Part shown: positions 41,890 through 51,209 of the stretch, in pieces
Layout: each line of letters opens with the position of its first letter
How positions within the stretch are numbered: the first letter of the stretch is position 1
Assembly (NCBI RefSeq): GCF_003054175.1
Contig: NZ_QBKN01000007.1
Location: forward strand, 62,001 to 126,000
Reading direction: 5' to 3'
Length of the DNA stretch: 64,000 nt
From: Allosediminivita pacifica
GTDB taxonomy: Bacteria > Pseudomonadota > Alphaproteobacteria > Rhodobacterales > Rhodobacteraceae
Position numbers and translations under genes: made by a program
Notes under the pieces: generated by a model
The model's database searches: none
What the model saw: only the letters and a program-made list of their open reading frames with translations
Told to the model about the DNA's origin: nothing

Positions 41890-42522
41890 TCACGCCTGCG
41901 TGCCGCCCGGGACGGGCCAGCCGCCGCGCGCGCGGATCTCGGTCGAGCTGACCTCGCGCATCGGCACGTTCACGAAACACCAAGCCGGCGCCTGGCACAG
42001 CGGCAGCAGGTGCGAGGCATGCTCGGGCAGTCGCGCATCCCGCCAGGCCCGCGCCGCCACCGAGGACCGCGCCGCCAGCCGCTGACCCGGCCGGGCCAGC
42101 ACGCCCACCGGCACGCTCCGCAGGATGCCCTGCCAGTTGTCCCACCGATGAAACTGCACGAGGTTGTCCGCCCCCATGATCCACACGAAGCGCACGCCGC
42201 GGTGCACCTGCCGCAGCCGCTCCAGCGTCTCGGCGGTAAAGCGCGTGCCGTGCCGCGCCTCGAAGTCGCTCACATCGATCCTCGGATGATCCACCAGCTC
42301 GCGCGCCCGTGCCATCCGCCGCTCCATCGGTGCCGGCGCATCGGGCTTGAGCGGGTTGCCCGGGCTCACCAGCCAGACCAGCCGGTCCAGCCCGAACCGC
42401 CGAAGCGCCTCGTGCGAGATATGCAGATGCCCCTCGTGCGGCGGATCGAAGGACCCGCCCAGAAGGCCAACCGCCTGCCCCGCCGCCAGCGGCAGCTCTT
42501 CAAATCGCGTCAGCGCAGGCAC
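41890..42522 (-). CDS. nadD: Nicotinate-nucleotide adenylyltransferase
   Basis: Converts nicotinate mononucleotide and ATP to deamido-NAD in NAD synthesis. The 210-residue protein has the nucleotidyltransferase motif [18 protein letters not shown] (about 19-36) and the [16 protein letters not shown] segment; the C-terminal [10 protein letters not shown] is the ISSTxIR-type motif of the family. It lies 57 bases downstream... that is, before dacB on the same strand, and may be cotranscribed with it. Confidence 0.94.
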   Translation of the reverse strand: MPALTRFEELPLAAGQAVGLLGGSFDPPHEGHLHISHEALRRFGLDRLVWLVSPGNPLKPDAPAPMERRMARARELVDHPRIDVSDFEARHGTRFTAETLERLRQVHRGVRFVWIMGADNLVQFHRWDNWQGILRSVPVGVLARPGQRLAARSSVAARAWRDARLPEHASHLLPLCQAPAWCFVNVPMREVSSTEIRARGGWPVPGGTQA

Positions 42523-42700
42523 CTCGCCTCCCCCGGAACTTCAGACGCGCCGACAAACGCAGAAGCAGCGCCGATGTGCAAGCCGGAGGCGCCCGAAGGC
42601 CATGATCGCGCGCAGCATGCCTGTGCCCGCCGGGCCCATTGCTCCTTGGGATCAAAGCGACTAATCATCCGGCGCTGAAGCAGCGCAGGAGGGCCGGCAC

Positions 42701-44353
<1,653 letters not shown>

Positions 44354-44380
44354 GCGGACCCGCCTTAGCTGAGATCAAGA

Positions 44381-44409
44381 GGCGCGGCTCGCGGGGCCGC
44401 GCCTTTTTT
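44381..44409 (+). terminator. Intrinsic terminator of ettA
   Basis: A perfect 8-base-pair stem GGCGCGGC/GCCGCGCC (44381-44388 and 44396-44403) is followed by six T. It lies 28 bases after the ettA stop. Confidence 0.9.
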
Positions 44410-44460
44410 GTAAGAAGCGAGCCACGCCGCCCGGAGCAAGGACGAAGGCCGCCGGGCCCC

Positions 44461-44492
44461 CAAAAAAAGGGCGCGGCCAACCGACCACGCCC
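44461..44492 (-). terminator. Intrinsic terminator of the small basic protein gene
   Basis: Read on the minus strand, GGGCGTGG/CCGCGCCC (arms 44485-44492 and 44469-44476, one G-T pair) is followed by seven T (the A-run at 44462-44468). It lies 23 bases after the stop at 44516. Confidence 0.85.
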
Positions 44493-44515
44493 CTCTCATC
44501 CGGAACTGGTAGCTC

Positions 44516-44695
44516 TCAGAGCTTCCGCAGCAGCTTCTTGCCTTCACGCATCGCGGTGCTCGCGGCCTTCGCCTTGGGCGAGTGGGTCGCGTTAGCTCCC
44601 GGGCGGTAGGGCCCGGGGCGGTGCGTCGGGCGCGAACTGGACTTGGACCGGGCGTAGCTGCGGGCGGCGCTCATGGCCATGGACTTGAGGGACAT
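44516..44695 (-). CDS. Small basic protein of unknown function
   Basis: 59-residue protein, MSLKSMAMSAARSYARSKSS at the start and KAASTAMREGKKLLRKL at the end; rich in Ser, Arg, Lys and Pro, with no membrane helix and no Cys. A strong AGGAGG ribosome-binding site stands 7 bases before the ATG, and a terminator follows the stop, so I take it as a real gene although the sequence is of low complexity. It could bind nucleic acid, which is inference from charge alone. It lies between ettA (convergent) and cspA (divergent), both linked to translation under stress. Confidence 0.65.
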   Translation of the reverse strand: MSLKSMAMSAARSYARSKSSSRPTHRPGPYRPGANATHSPKAKAASTAMREGKKLLRKL

Positions 44696-45058
44696 GGTGA
44701 CTCCTCCTTCGGTTGCATCGTCACGACCGTAGCGCCGTGACCTTGTTGCCCCCAAAACCCGGCATCCGGGGTACGGGTTCCAACACGCACAGGACGGCGG
44801 CAGGGACCCGCCGCAACGCCGTCCGAAACCGCACGGATCGCTTTGGCCCAGCACATGAAGGCGCAACTCAACCTCGGGGGCCTTCAAAACTCTTTACCCG
44901 AATCTCGAATCCTGCGAATAATCGGCCTTGCTGAGTTACCACTATCGCTATCCTGTCTGCCCTTAGCGGCGTCAGTGCACCCGATAATGCTCTGACCGAC
45001 GCCACGCCGCTGCACTTCCGCGAGCGGTATCGAAAGAGTACTGACAGGAGATCTCACG
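44696..45058. other. Divergent control region of the small basic protein and cspA
   Basis: 363 bases without a gene. The right part (about 44895-45058) is AT-richer and should hold the cspA promoter and a long 5' leader, which is the rule for cold-shock genes whose mRNA changes fold with temperature. The leader contains GCGGCGTCAGTGCACC ... GACGCCACGCCGCTGCAC, where GCGGCGT and ACGCCGC can pair across about 45 bases. I could not fix a -35/-10 pair. Confidence 0.45.
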
Positions 45059-45265
45059 ATGGCCACCGGCACCGTGAAATGGTTCAACACCACCAAAGGC
45101 TATGGCTTCATTGCGCCCGATGGCGGCGGCAAGGATGTCTTCGTTCACATTTCGGCAGTCGAGCGGTCCGGTCTCACCGGCCTCGCCGACAACCAGAAGG
45201 TCAGCTACGAGCTGCAGGCTGGCCGTGACGGCCGCGAAAGCGCGACCAACCTCGAGCTGCAATAA
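45059..45265 (+). CDS. cspA: Cold-shock protein (CspA family)
   Basis: 68-residue single cold-shock domain that binds single-stranded RNA and DNA and opens RNA structure. Both RNA-binding motifs are intact: GYGFIAPD (RNP1-like, 14-21) and VFVHIS (RNP2, 27-32), after the start [18 protein letters not shown] lies 8 bases ahead of the ATG. It converges on modC with four bases between the stops, and its terminator lies within modC. Confidence 0.95.
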   Translation: MATGTVKWFNTTKGYGFIAPDGGGKDVFVHISAVERSGLTGLADNQKVSYELQAGRDGRESATNLELQ

Positions 45266-45269
45266 GCTT

Positions 45270-46418
45270 TCATCCCCTGCCTGAAGGGGATCGGGGGGCC
45301 GCGTCGCCGGCCCCCTTTGCATGTCCGGCCTCGCCGCGCCCGCCGACACTGTCGCGCGCCACGGAAACCGCCTTCAGCACTGCATGCACCCGCAGCCCCG
45401 GCACCAGCCCCAGGGCCTCGGCCGACCGGCCGGTGATGCGCGACAGGATCCGCCCGCCCGGCGCCTGAAGCTGCACCATGGCCCCTGGCCCCTCGCCCCG
45501 GCGCACCTCGGACACGGTGCAGGGCAGCACGTTCAGCGCGGAGATCCCCTCGGGCCGCCCCAGCGCCAGCATCACGTCCTGCGCCCTGATGCGCAGCCGC
45601 AGTTCCGTCCCCGGCGCCGCGGCCACCCGCGGCACCCAGAGCGCATGGCCCCCGGCCTCCAGCTCGCTCAGCCCGTCGGCGTGATGCGCCACCACCCGCG
45701 CCACCAGCACCGCGCCCGCCTCGGCAGAGCCCAGCGGCATCACGTGCGGATCGCTCATCACCTCGGCGGCTGGCCCCGCGACCCGCACCCGCCCGTCCTC
45801 CATCACCACCACCGTGGTCGCCAGCCGCGCCACCTCGGCGGGCGAATGGGTGACGTAGAGCACGGGCACCATGGCCTCGTCCCGCAGCCGTTCGAAGTAG
45901 GGCAGGATCTCGGCCTTGCGTGCCTCGTCCAGCGCCGCGAGCGGCTCGTCCGCCAGCAGCAGCTCGGGCCCCGCCAGCAGCGCCCGCCCGATGGCCACAC
46001 GCTGACGCTCGCCGCCCGAAAGCTGCCCGGGCCGGCGCTTCAGCAGCGCCCCGATGCCCAGCATCTCGATCACGCGCCCCTCATCGGGCAGCACAGCCCC
46101 GCGCGGCGCGAACCAGCGCCCGAACCTCAGGTTCTGCCCCACCGTCAGGTGCGGGAACAGCCGCGCCTCCTGGAAAACATAGCCCAGCCTGCGCCGATGG
46201 GGCGGCAGCCAAAGCCCCCGCGAACTGTCCTGCAGCACACGCGCGCCCACGCTGACGCGCCCCGCCTCGGGCCGCAGCAGCCCCGCCACGGCGTTCACCA
46301 CGCTCGTCTTGCCCGACCCCGACCGCCCGAACAGCACCGTCACGCCCTCTGGCGCCGCGAACTCCGCCTCCAGCCGGAAATCCCCCAGCCGGTGCTTCAG
46401 CGCCACCTCGAGGCTCAT
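45270..46418 (-). CDS. modC: Molybdate ABC transporter ATP-binding protein
   Basis: Drives molybdate uptake with ModB and ModA. The 382 residues comprise an ABC domain with Walker A GRSGSGKT (31-38), signature QLSGGERQRVAIGRALL and Walker B LLADEPLAALD, then a C-terminal TOBE/MOP domain that binds molybdate (SALNVLPCTVSEVRRGEGPG, then VHAVLKAVSVAR). The ATG at 46418 overlaps the modB stop by four bases. The last 30 or so residues (SVGGRGEAGHAKGAGDAAPR) go beyond the family end and coincide with the cspA terminator hairpin. Longer frames upstream of 46418 read through modB and are not real. Confidence 0.93.
   Translation of the reverse strand: MSLEVALKHRLGDFRLEAEFAAPEGVTVLFGRSGSGKTSVVNAVAGLLRPEAGRVSVGARVLQDSSRGLWLPPHRRRLGYVFQEARLFPHLTVGQNLRFGRWFAPRGAVLPDEGRVIEMLGIGALLKRRPGQLSGGERQRVAIGRALLAGPELLLADEPLAALDEARKAEILPYFERLRDEAMVPVLYVTHSPAEVARLATTVVVMEDGRVRVAGPAAEVMSDPHVMPLGSAEAGAVLVARVVAHHADGLSELEAGGHALWVPRVAAAPGTELRLRIRAQDVMLALGRPEGISALNVLPCTVSEVRRGEGPGAMVQLQAPGGRILSRITGRSAEALGLVPGLRVHAVLKAVSVARDSVGGRGEAGHAKGAGDAAPRSPSGRG
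45294..45318 (+). terminator. cspA terminator lying inside the modC tail
   Basis: GGGGGCCG/CGGCCCCC (45294-45301 and 45308-45315) with a six-base loop, then TTT. It lies 28 bases after the cspA stop and at the same time encodes the C-terminal residues of modC on the other strand. Confidence 0.75.
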
Positions 46419-47107
46419 CGGCCCGCCACCCGCGCAGCCACGGCGCGCCCGACCCATTCGGCCAACGCCAGCGCCGCCAGCGCGATCACGACAGAGACCA
46501 GCACCAGCTTCGCCACCTCGCCCTCGGCCCCCGGCACCTGCAGGAAGGCATAGATCGCCGAGGGCAGCGTCTGGGTCTGCCCGGGGATGTTGGAAACAAA
46601 AGTGATCGTCGCGCCGAATTCGCCCATGGCCTTGGCAAAGGCCAGCACCGCGCCCGCCACGATCCCCGGCAGGATCAGCGGCAGCGTCACCGTCAGGAAG
46701 ACCATGCCGCGCGGGGCGCCCAGCGTGCCCGCCGCCTGCTCCAGCTTCACGTCCACCGCCTCGATCGACAGCCGGATGGCCCGCACCATCAGCGGAAAGG
46801 CCATGATCCCCGCCGCCAGCGCGGCCCCCGTCCAGCGAAAGGCGAAGACCACGCCGATGTCCTGAAGGAAGCCCCCCACCGGCGCCCGCGTGCCCAGTGT
46901 CAGCAGCAGCAGGTAGCCCGTCACCACCGGCGGCAGGATCAGCGGCAGGTGCACCAGCCCGTTCAGCAGCCCCCGGCCCGGAAACCGCCAGCGGGCCAGT
47001 GCGAAGGCGATGAAGATGCCGAAGGGCAGTGACACCAGCGTCGCCCAGAGCGCCACGCGCAACGACAAGGCCACCGCCTGCCAGGCTTCGGGGCTCAGCC
47101 AGCCCAT
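46415..47107 (-). CDS. modB: Molybdate ABC transporter permease
   Basis: 230-residue inner-membrane protein with about five or six helices. The EAA loop that docks on ModC is seen as EQAAGTLGAPRGMVFLTVTL (about 122-141) and the conserved end AKAMGEFGATITFVSNIPG follows. Starts three bases after the modA stop and overlaps modC by four bases. Confidence 0.95.
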   Translation of the reverse strand: MGWLSPEAWQAVALSLRVALWATLVSLPFGIFIAFALARWRFPGRGLLNGLVHLPLILPPVVTGYLLLLTLGTRAPVGGFLQDIGVVFAFRWTGAALAAGIMAFPLMVRAIRLSIEAVDVKLEQAAGTLGAPRGMVFLTVTLPLILPGIVAGAVLAFAKAMGEFGATITFVSNIPGQTQTLPSAIYAFLQVPGAEGEVAKLVLVSVVIALAALALAEWVGRAVAARVAGR

Positions 47108-47110
47108 GGC

Positions 47111-47887
47111 TCAGCCGCCCAACCGGACAAAGCCTTGCCCCTCGAAAACCTCCGCCGCCTCGGGCCCCTGCAAGAACTGCAGGAAGGCGTCGATCCCTGC
47201 ACCCTCCTGTCCCGCGATGCGGGCCACCGGGTAGGTGATCGGCGCATGGCTGTCCTCGGGAAATGTCCCCACCACGCCCACGCGCGGCTCCGCATGGGCG
47301 TCGGTGCCGTAGACCACCCCAAGCGGCGCCTCGCCGAGCGCCACCAGCGCCAATGCCGCGCGCACGTTGTCGGCCTGCGCCACCTGCGGCGCCACGTCGT
47401 CCCAAAGCCCCAGCGATTCGAGCGCCGCCTTGCCGTAGATGCCCGCGGGGACCGACGCGACCATGGCCATGGCCAGCCGTCCCTCGCCCAGCATCCCCGC
47501 GAGGTCCGCATCCGGCCCGATCTCCACCGGCTCCGCCGGCGCGGGTGCGACGAGAACCAGCGTGTTCGACAGCAGGTCCACGCGGCTGCCCTCGGCCAGC
47601 AGGCCGTCCTCCTCCAGCACGTCCATCCACTCGGTGTTGGCAGAGAGGTACACGTCCGCCGGCGCCCCTTGCTGGATCTGCCGCGCCAGCACCGAAGACC
47701 CCGCCAGCGACACCGACAGCTCGTGGCCCGTGGCTTCCTCGAACAGCGGGGCGATGCCGTCCATTGCCGTCTTGAGGCTCGCCGCGGCGAAAACCGTCAC
47801 CGTCTCGGCCGCCGCCACCTGGGGACCGAGCACGAAAAGCGCCGCCATGGCGAGGCGGCGCAGGGGGGCGCGGCAACCCGCGCGCAT
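47111..47887 (-). CDS. modA: Molybdate ABC transporter substrate-binding protein
   Basis: Periplasmic molybdate-binding protein of about 258 residues. A signal peptide (LRRLAMAALFVLGPQVAAA) precedes VTVFAAASLKTAMDGIAPLF, whose Ser binds the oxyanion, and GSSVLARQIQQGAPADVYLS, both diagnostic. Three ATG codons are possible (47923, 47905 and 47887); the last gives the most normal signal peptide, and none has a strong ribosome-binding site. The znuA stop is at 47946, so depending on the start only 22-58 bases separate the two genes. No ModE-type palindrome is seen in that gap. Confidence 0.93.
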   Translation of the reverse strand: MRAGCRAPLRRLAMAALFVLGPQVAAAETVTVFAAASLKTAMDGIAPLFEEATGHELSVSLAGSSVLARQIQQGAPADVYLSANTEWMDVLEEDGLLAEGSRVDLLSNTLVLVAPAPAEPVEIGPDADLAGMLGEGRLAMAMVASVPAGIYGKAALESLGLWDDVAPQVAQADNVRAALALVALGEAPLGVVYGTDAHAEPRVGVVGTFPEDSHAPITYPVARIAGQEGAGIDAFLQFLQGPEAAEVFEGQGFVRLGG

Positions 47888-47945
47888 CACGTCATCTTTC
47901 GTCATGCGCGCAGAGTGATCCATCGCCCCGTCACGGGCAAGCCGA

Positions 47946-49064
47946 TCAGCGGCAGTCGGCGAAAGCCGCCGACAGCTCGCGCAGCAGCGCCGGGTAAAGA
48001 CCCGCGCCCGTCTCGAGCCCCACGCCCAGCGGGTCGATCACAGCCACGCTCGCGCCACTGCCGTCCGCCACGGCCGAAACGATACCATCGTCGAACTGAG
48101 GCTCGGCAAAGACGCAATGCGCGCCCTCCGCACGGATCGTGTCGCGGATCTCGGCCAGCCGCCGCGGGCTCGGATCGCTCGCATCGCTCAGCGAGAGCGA
48201 CCCCATGGCCTCCACGCCGAAGCGCGCCTCGAAGTAGTGGTAGGCGTCGTGGAAGACGAAGAAGGTCGCGTCCTCGGCCCCGTCAAGCTGCGCCTCGATC
48301 TCTCCGATCAGCGCGTCGAGCTCGCCGCGCGCGGCCTCGGCATTGGCGCGGTAGGTCTCGGCGTTCTCCGGGTCCGCCTCGGCCAGCGTCTCGGCCATTG
48401 CCGCGACCCAGGCCTGCGCGTTCACCGGGTCGAGCCAGGCGTGCGGGTCGATGCCGTCGTGGCTGTGTCCGTGCCCGTCGTCGTGGGCATGGTCTTCGTC
48501 ATGGCCGTCGTGCTCCGCGTGCTCATCCTCATGATCATGCCCGGCCTCGTCGTCGTGCGCCTCATGATCATGGTCATCGTGGTCCGCGTGATCCTGGCCT
48601 TCGTCATGGTCGTGATCCCCGTGATCGTCCTCATCGTGCGCATGGGCCTCGTCGTGGTCATGATCCTCGTCCCCATGATCATGCTCCGCAAAGACCGGCC
48701 CCTCGCGGAACTCCAGGACCCGGGTACCCTCGACCTCCAGCAACTCCACGACCTCGGCATCGCCCGCCAGCGTCTCCAGCGTGTCGCCCAGCCAGGGCGC
48801 CAGCTCCGGCCCAACCCAGAAGACCACGTCCGCGCCTTCGAGCATGCCCGCTTCCGAAGGCCGCAGCGACGCCGAGTGCGGCGAGCTGCCCGGCGGCAGG
48901 ATCAGCTGCGGCTCGCCCATGCCCTCCATGACCCGCGCCGCCAGCGCGTGCACCGGCGGGATGTCGACCGCCACCACGGGCACCTCGGCCCGCGCCGTCC
49001 CGGCGAGCACCCCGAAAACCGTCATCGCCATGGCCGAACAAACCGAAAGATCGCTGCGTCGCAT
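47946..49064 (-). CDS. znuA: Zinc ABC transporter substrate-binding protein with long His-rich loop
   Basis: Periplasmic high-affinity zinc-binding protein, 372 residues. A signal peptide (SAMAMTVFGVLAGTARA) precedes the first lobe (VVAVDIPPVHALAARV; zinc ligand His in PGSSPHSASLRPSEA near 63). Residues 127-203 form an Asp/Glu/His loop with about two dozen His, longer than in E. coli ZnuA, followed by GIDPHAWLDPVNAQAW with the second His ligand. The C-terminal Cys pair (HCVFAEPQF and FADCR) fits the family. Transcribed away from zur across a shared Zur-box region. Confidence 0.95.
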   Translation of the reverse strand: MRRSDLSVCSAMAMTVFGVLAGTARAEVPVVAVDIPPVHALAARVMEGMGEPQLILPPGSSPHSASLRPSEAGMLEGADVVFWVGPELAPWLGDTLETLAGDAEVVELLEVEGTRVLEFREGPVFAEHDHGDEDHDHDEAHAHDEDDHGDHDHDEGQDHADHDDHDHEAHDDEAGHDHEDEHAEHDGHDEDHAHDDGHGHSHDGIDPHAWLDPVNAQAWVAAMAETLAEADPENAETYRANAEAARGELDALIGEIEAQLDGAEDATFFVFHDAYHYFEARFGVEAMGSLSLSDASDPSPRRLAEIRDTIRAEGAHCVFAEPQFDDGIVSAVADGSGASVAVIDPLGVGLETGAGLYPALLRELSAAFADCR

Positions 49065-49075
49065 TCCGTCACTCC

Positions 49076-49091
49076 GTTATGTTATAACACG
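49076..49091. promoter_or_regulatory. Zur-type operator 1 between znuA and zur
   Basis: GTTATGTTATAACACG is centred on the perfect palindrome TGTTATAACA (49080-49089). AT-rich palindromes of the form GTTATRTTATAAC are what Fur-family zinc regulators bind. It lies 12-27 bases ahead of the znuA start, where a zinc-loaded repressor would block transcription. Confidence 0.55.
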
Positions 49092-49111
49092 TTGGCGGGC
49101 TTGTTAGAGGC

Positions 49112-49128
49112 GATGTTATACTATATCA
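49112..49128. promoter_or_regulatory. Zur-type operator 2 between znuA and zur
   Basis: GATGTTATACTATATCA repeats the GTTATA half-site of operator 1 and is imperfectly palindromic (GAT...ATC ends). It lies 25-41 bases ahead of the chosen zur start, so it would serve the zur-znuCB direction. Confidence 0.4.
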
Positions 49129-49152
49129 ACCCCGAAAATGACGGAGCCCGAC

Positions 49153-49626
49153 ATGCATCCCATCGGATTCGAAAGCCACGACCACCGCCACTGCATCGCC
49201 GAAGGCGTCTCGGCGGCCGAGGCGCGCTGTGCCGAGGAAGGTCTCCAGTTCACCCCCGTCCGCCGCCGCGTGCTCGAGATTCTGCTCGAACAGCACCGCG
49301 CCATGGGCGCCTACGACATCCTCGAGGTGCTGCGCGCCGAGGGTTTGGGCTCGCAGCCGCCCGTCGCCTACCGCGCGCTCGATTTCCTGGTGTCCCACGG
49401 CTTTGCCCACCGGATCGAGCGGCTCAACGCCTTCACCGCCTGCGCCTACCCCGGCGCGGACCATGCGCCCGCCTTCCTGATCTGCCGTCTCTGCCGCACC
49501 GTGGCCGAAGCCAGCGCCGCCCCGCGCGCCCAGCTCGACAAGGCCGCCGCCGAGGCCGGCTTCCTCATCGAGCGCGCCGTGATCGAGGCCGAGGGCCTTT
49601 GCCCCGACTGCCGGAACGCCGCATGA
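49153..49626 (+). CDS. zur: Zinc uptake regulator, Fur family
   Basis: 157-residue Fur-family repressor. The winged-helix part reads QFTPVRRRVLEILLEQHRAMGAYDILEVL (DNA-recognition helices near 33-62), then AYRALDFLVSHGFAHRIERLNAFTAC. The structural zinc site has CRLC and CPDC pairs (FLICRLCRTV; GLCPDCRNAA). The N-terminus is His-rich (FESHDHRHC). The ATG at 49153 with GGAG ahead is preferred over that at 49138, which has no ribosome-binding site. Overlaps znuC by four bases. Confidence 0.92.
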   Translation: MHPIGFESHDHRHCIAEGVSAAEARCAEEGLQFTPVRRRVLEILLEQHRAMGAYDILEVLRAEGLGSQPPVAYRALDFLVSHGFAHRIERLNAFTACAYPGADHAPAFLICRLCRTVAEASAAPRAQLDKAAAEAGFLIERAVIEAEGLCPDCRNAA

Positions 49627-50396
49627 CACTGGTCGAACTCAAGGGCGTTGACGTCCGCCTGGCCGGCCACCGCGCGCTGCAGGGCGTCGACTTCGCGATG
49701 CAGGCGGGCGAGATCGTGACAGTGGTGGGGCCCAACGGCTCGGGCAAGTCGACGCTGGCCCGCACCCTGATCGGCGCCGTGAAGCCCACGGCCGGGCGCG
49801 TCACCCGCGCCCCCGGCCTGCGTATCGGATACGTGCCCCAGAAACTTCAGATCGACGCCACGCTGCCCATGCCCGTGCGCCGCTTCCTCGACCTGCCCAA
49901 CCGTGTCAGTAGTGCCGCCGCGCAGGACGCTCTGATCCAGGCAGGCGCGGGCGATCTTGGAAACCGGCCCATGACGGGGCTTTCGGGTGGCCAATTCCAG
50001 CGCGTCCTGCTGGCCCGCGCCCTTCTGAACGACCCGCAGCTTCTGATCCTCGACGAAGCCACGCAGGGCCTCGATCAGCCCGGGGCCGCCGCCTTCTACC
50101 GCCGGATCGAACAGGTCCGGCAGGACACCGGCTGCGGCATCCTCATGGTCAGCCACGATCTGCACGTGGTCATGGCCGCCTCGGACCGGGTGATCTGCCT
50201 GAATGGCCACGTCTGCTGCCAGGGCGCGCCCAGCCACGTGGCCTCGGCCCCGGAATACCGCGCCCTCTTCGGCACCGGCACCCAAGGCGCCCTCGCGCTC
50301 TACCAGCACCAGCACAGCCACAGTCACGATGGCGGCCACGACCACCATCACCACCACGACGGCTGCAGCCACACCCACCCCGAGGCCGCGGAATGA
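49623..50396 (+). CDS. znuC: Zinc ABC transporter ATP-binding protein with His-rich tail
   Basis: 257-residue ATPase of the zinc importer. Walker A GPNGSGKS (36-43), signature GLSGGQFQRVLLARALL and Walker B LLILDEATQGLD are intact. The last 25 residues are His-rich (HSHDGGHDHHHHHDGCSHTH), a cytoplasmic zinc-binding tail found in some ZnuC proteins. Both ends overlap neighbours by four bases (zur and znuB). Longer frames upstream are read-through of zur. Confidence 0.95.
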   Translation: MTLVELKGVDVRLAGHRALQGVDFAMQAGEIVTVVGPNGSGKSTLARTLIGAVKPTAGRVTRAPGLRIGYVPQKLQIDATLPMPVRRFLDLPNRVSSAAAQDALIQAGAGDLGNRPMTGLSGGQFQRVLLARALLNDPQLLILDEATQGLDQPGAAAFYRRIEQVRQDTGCGILMVSHDLHVVMAASDRVICLNGHVCCQGAPSHVASAPEYRALFGTGTQGALALYQHQHSHSHDGGHDHHHHHDGCSHTHPEAAE

Positions 50397-51205
50397 GCTT
50401 TCTCGACGATTTCCTTGTCCGCGCCGCCCTCGCGGGCCTCGGCGTGGCGCTCGCCACAGCACCGCTCGGCTGCTTCGTGGTCTGGCGCCGCATGGCCTAT
50501 TTCGGCGACGCAACCGCGCATGCCGCCATCCTCGGCGTCGCACTGGCACTCACCTTCGAGGTCTCGATCTTCGCCGGTGCCCTCTCGGTGGCGCTGCTCA
50601 TGGCACTCGTCTCGGCCGGCCTCAGCGGGCGCACCCATGCCTCGGACACGCTGCTTGGCGTGCTCGCCCACACGGCGCTGGCGGCGGGCCTCGTGGCCGC
50701 CTCGTTCCTGAGCGGCGTGCGCATCGACCTCATGGGCTATCTCTTCGGCGACATCCTCGCCGTCTCGCGCGCCGATCTCGGAGTGATCTGGGCCGGCGCC
50801 GCGCTGGTCGCGCTGCTCATCGGCTGGCGCTGGTCGGCGCTGCTGACCTCCACGCTCAACCCCGACCTCGCCTATGCCGCCGGCATCAACCCCGAACGGG
50901 AACGCCGTGTGCTCATGGTGGCGCTTGCCATCGTGGTGGCCGTCGCGCTCAAGGTCGTGGGCGCGCTGCTGATCGTGTCGATGCTCATCATCCCCGCCGC
51001 CGCCGCGAGGCCGCTTTCCAACGGCCCCGAGCGCATGGCGATCCTCGCCGCCCTCGCGGGCAGCATCGCGGCGCTCGGCGGGCTCTGGGGCGCGTGGACC
51101 TTCGACACGCCCACCGGTCCCACGATCGTCTGCACCGCCGCGGTTCTCTTCGCGCTAGCCACGCTGGGCGAACGCGTCGCGGCGCTCACCACACGCCGGG
51201 GCTGA
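50393..51205 (+). CDS. znuB: Zinc ABC transporter permease
   Basis: 270-residue ABC-3-type permease with about eight membrane helices, starting LDDFLVRAALAGLGVALATA. The segment CFVVWRRMAYFGDATAHAAI (about 25-44) is the family coupling-helix signature, and LKVVGALLIVSMLIIPAAAA (about 184-203) is also typical. It ends the zur-znuC-znuB operon and converges with the FAD oxidase gene, four bases apart. Confidence 0.95.
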   Translation: MSFLDDFLVRAALAGLGVALATAPLGCFVVWRRMAYFGDATAHAAILGVALALTFEVSIFAGALSVALLMALVSAGLSGRTHASDTLLGVLAHTALAAGLVAASFLSGVRIDLMGYLFGDILAVSRADLGVIWAGAALVALLIGWRWSALLTSTLNPDLAYAAGINPERERRVLMVALAIVVAVALKVVGALLIVSMLIIPAAAARPLSNGPERMAILAALAGSIAALGGLWGAWTFDTPTGPTIVCTAAVLFALATLGERVAALTTRRG

Positions 51206-51209
51206 TCCC

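Noticed and set aside
45270-47876. Open frame of 868 codons that would fuse modA, modB and modC
   Set aside because: Only the last 382 codons (from 46418) read as ModC. The upstream part is out of frame with modA and modB and is Gly/Arg-rich noise.
48117-49622. Plus-strand frame running into znuC
   Set aside because: It is antisense to znuA and then shadows zur. The Val/Ile/Met-rich stretch is the reverse of the His/Asp loop codons, not a membrane protein.
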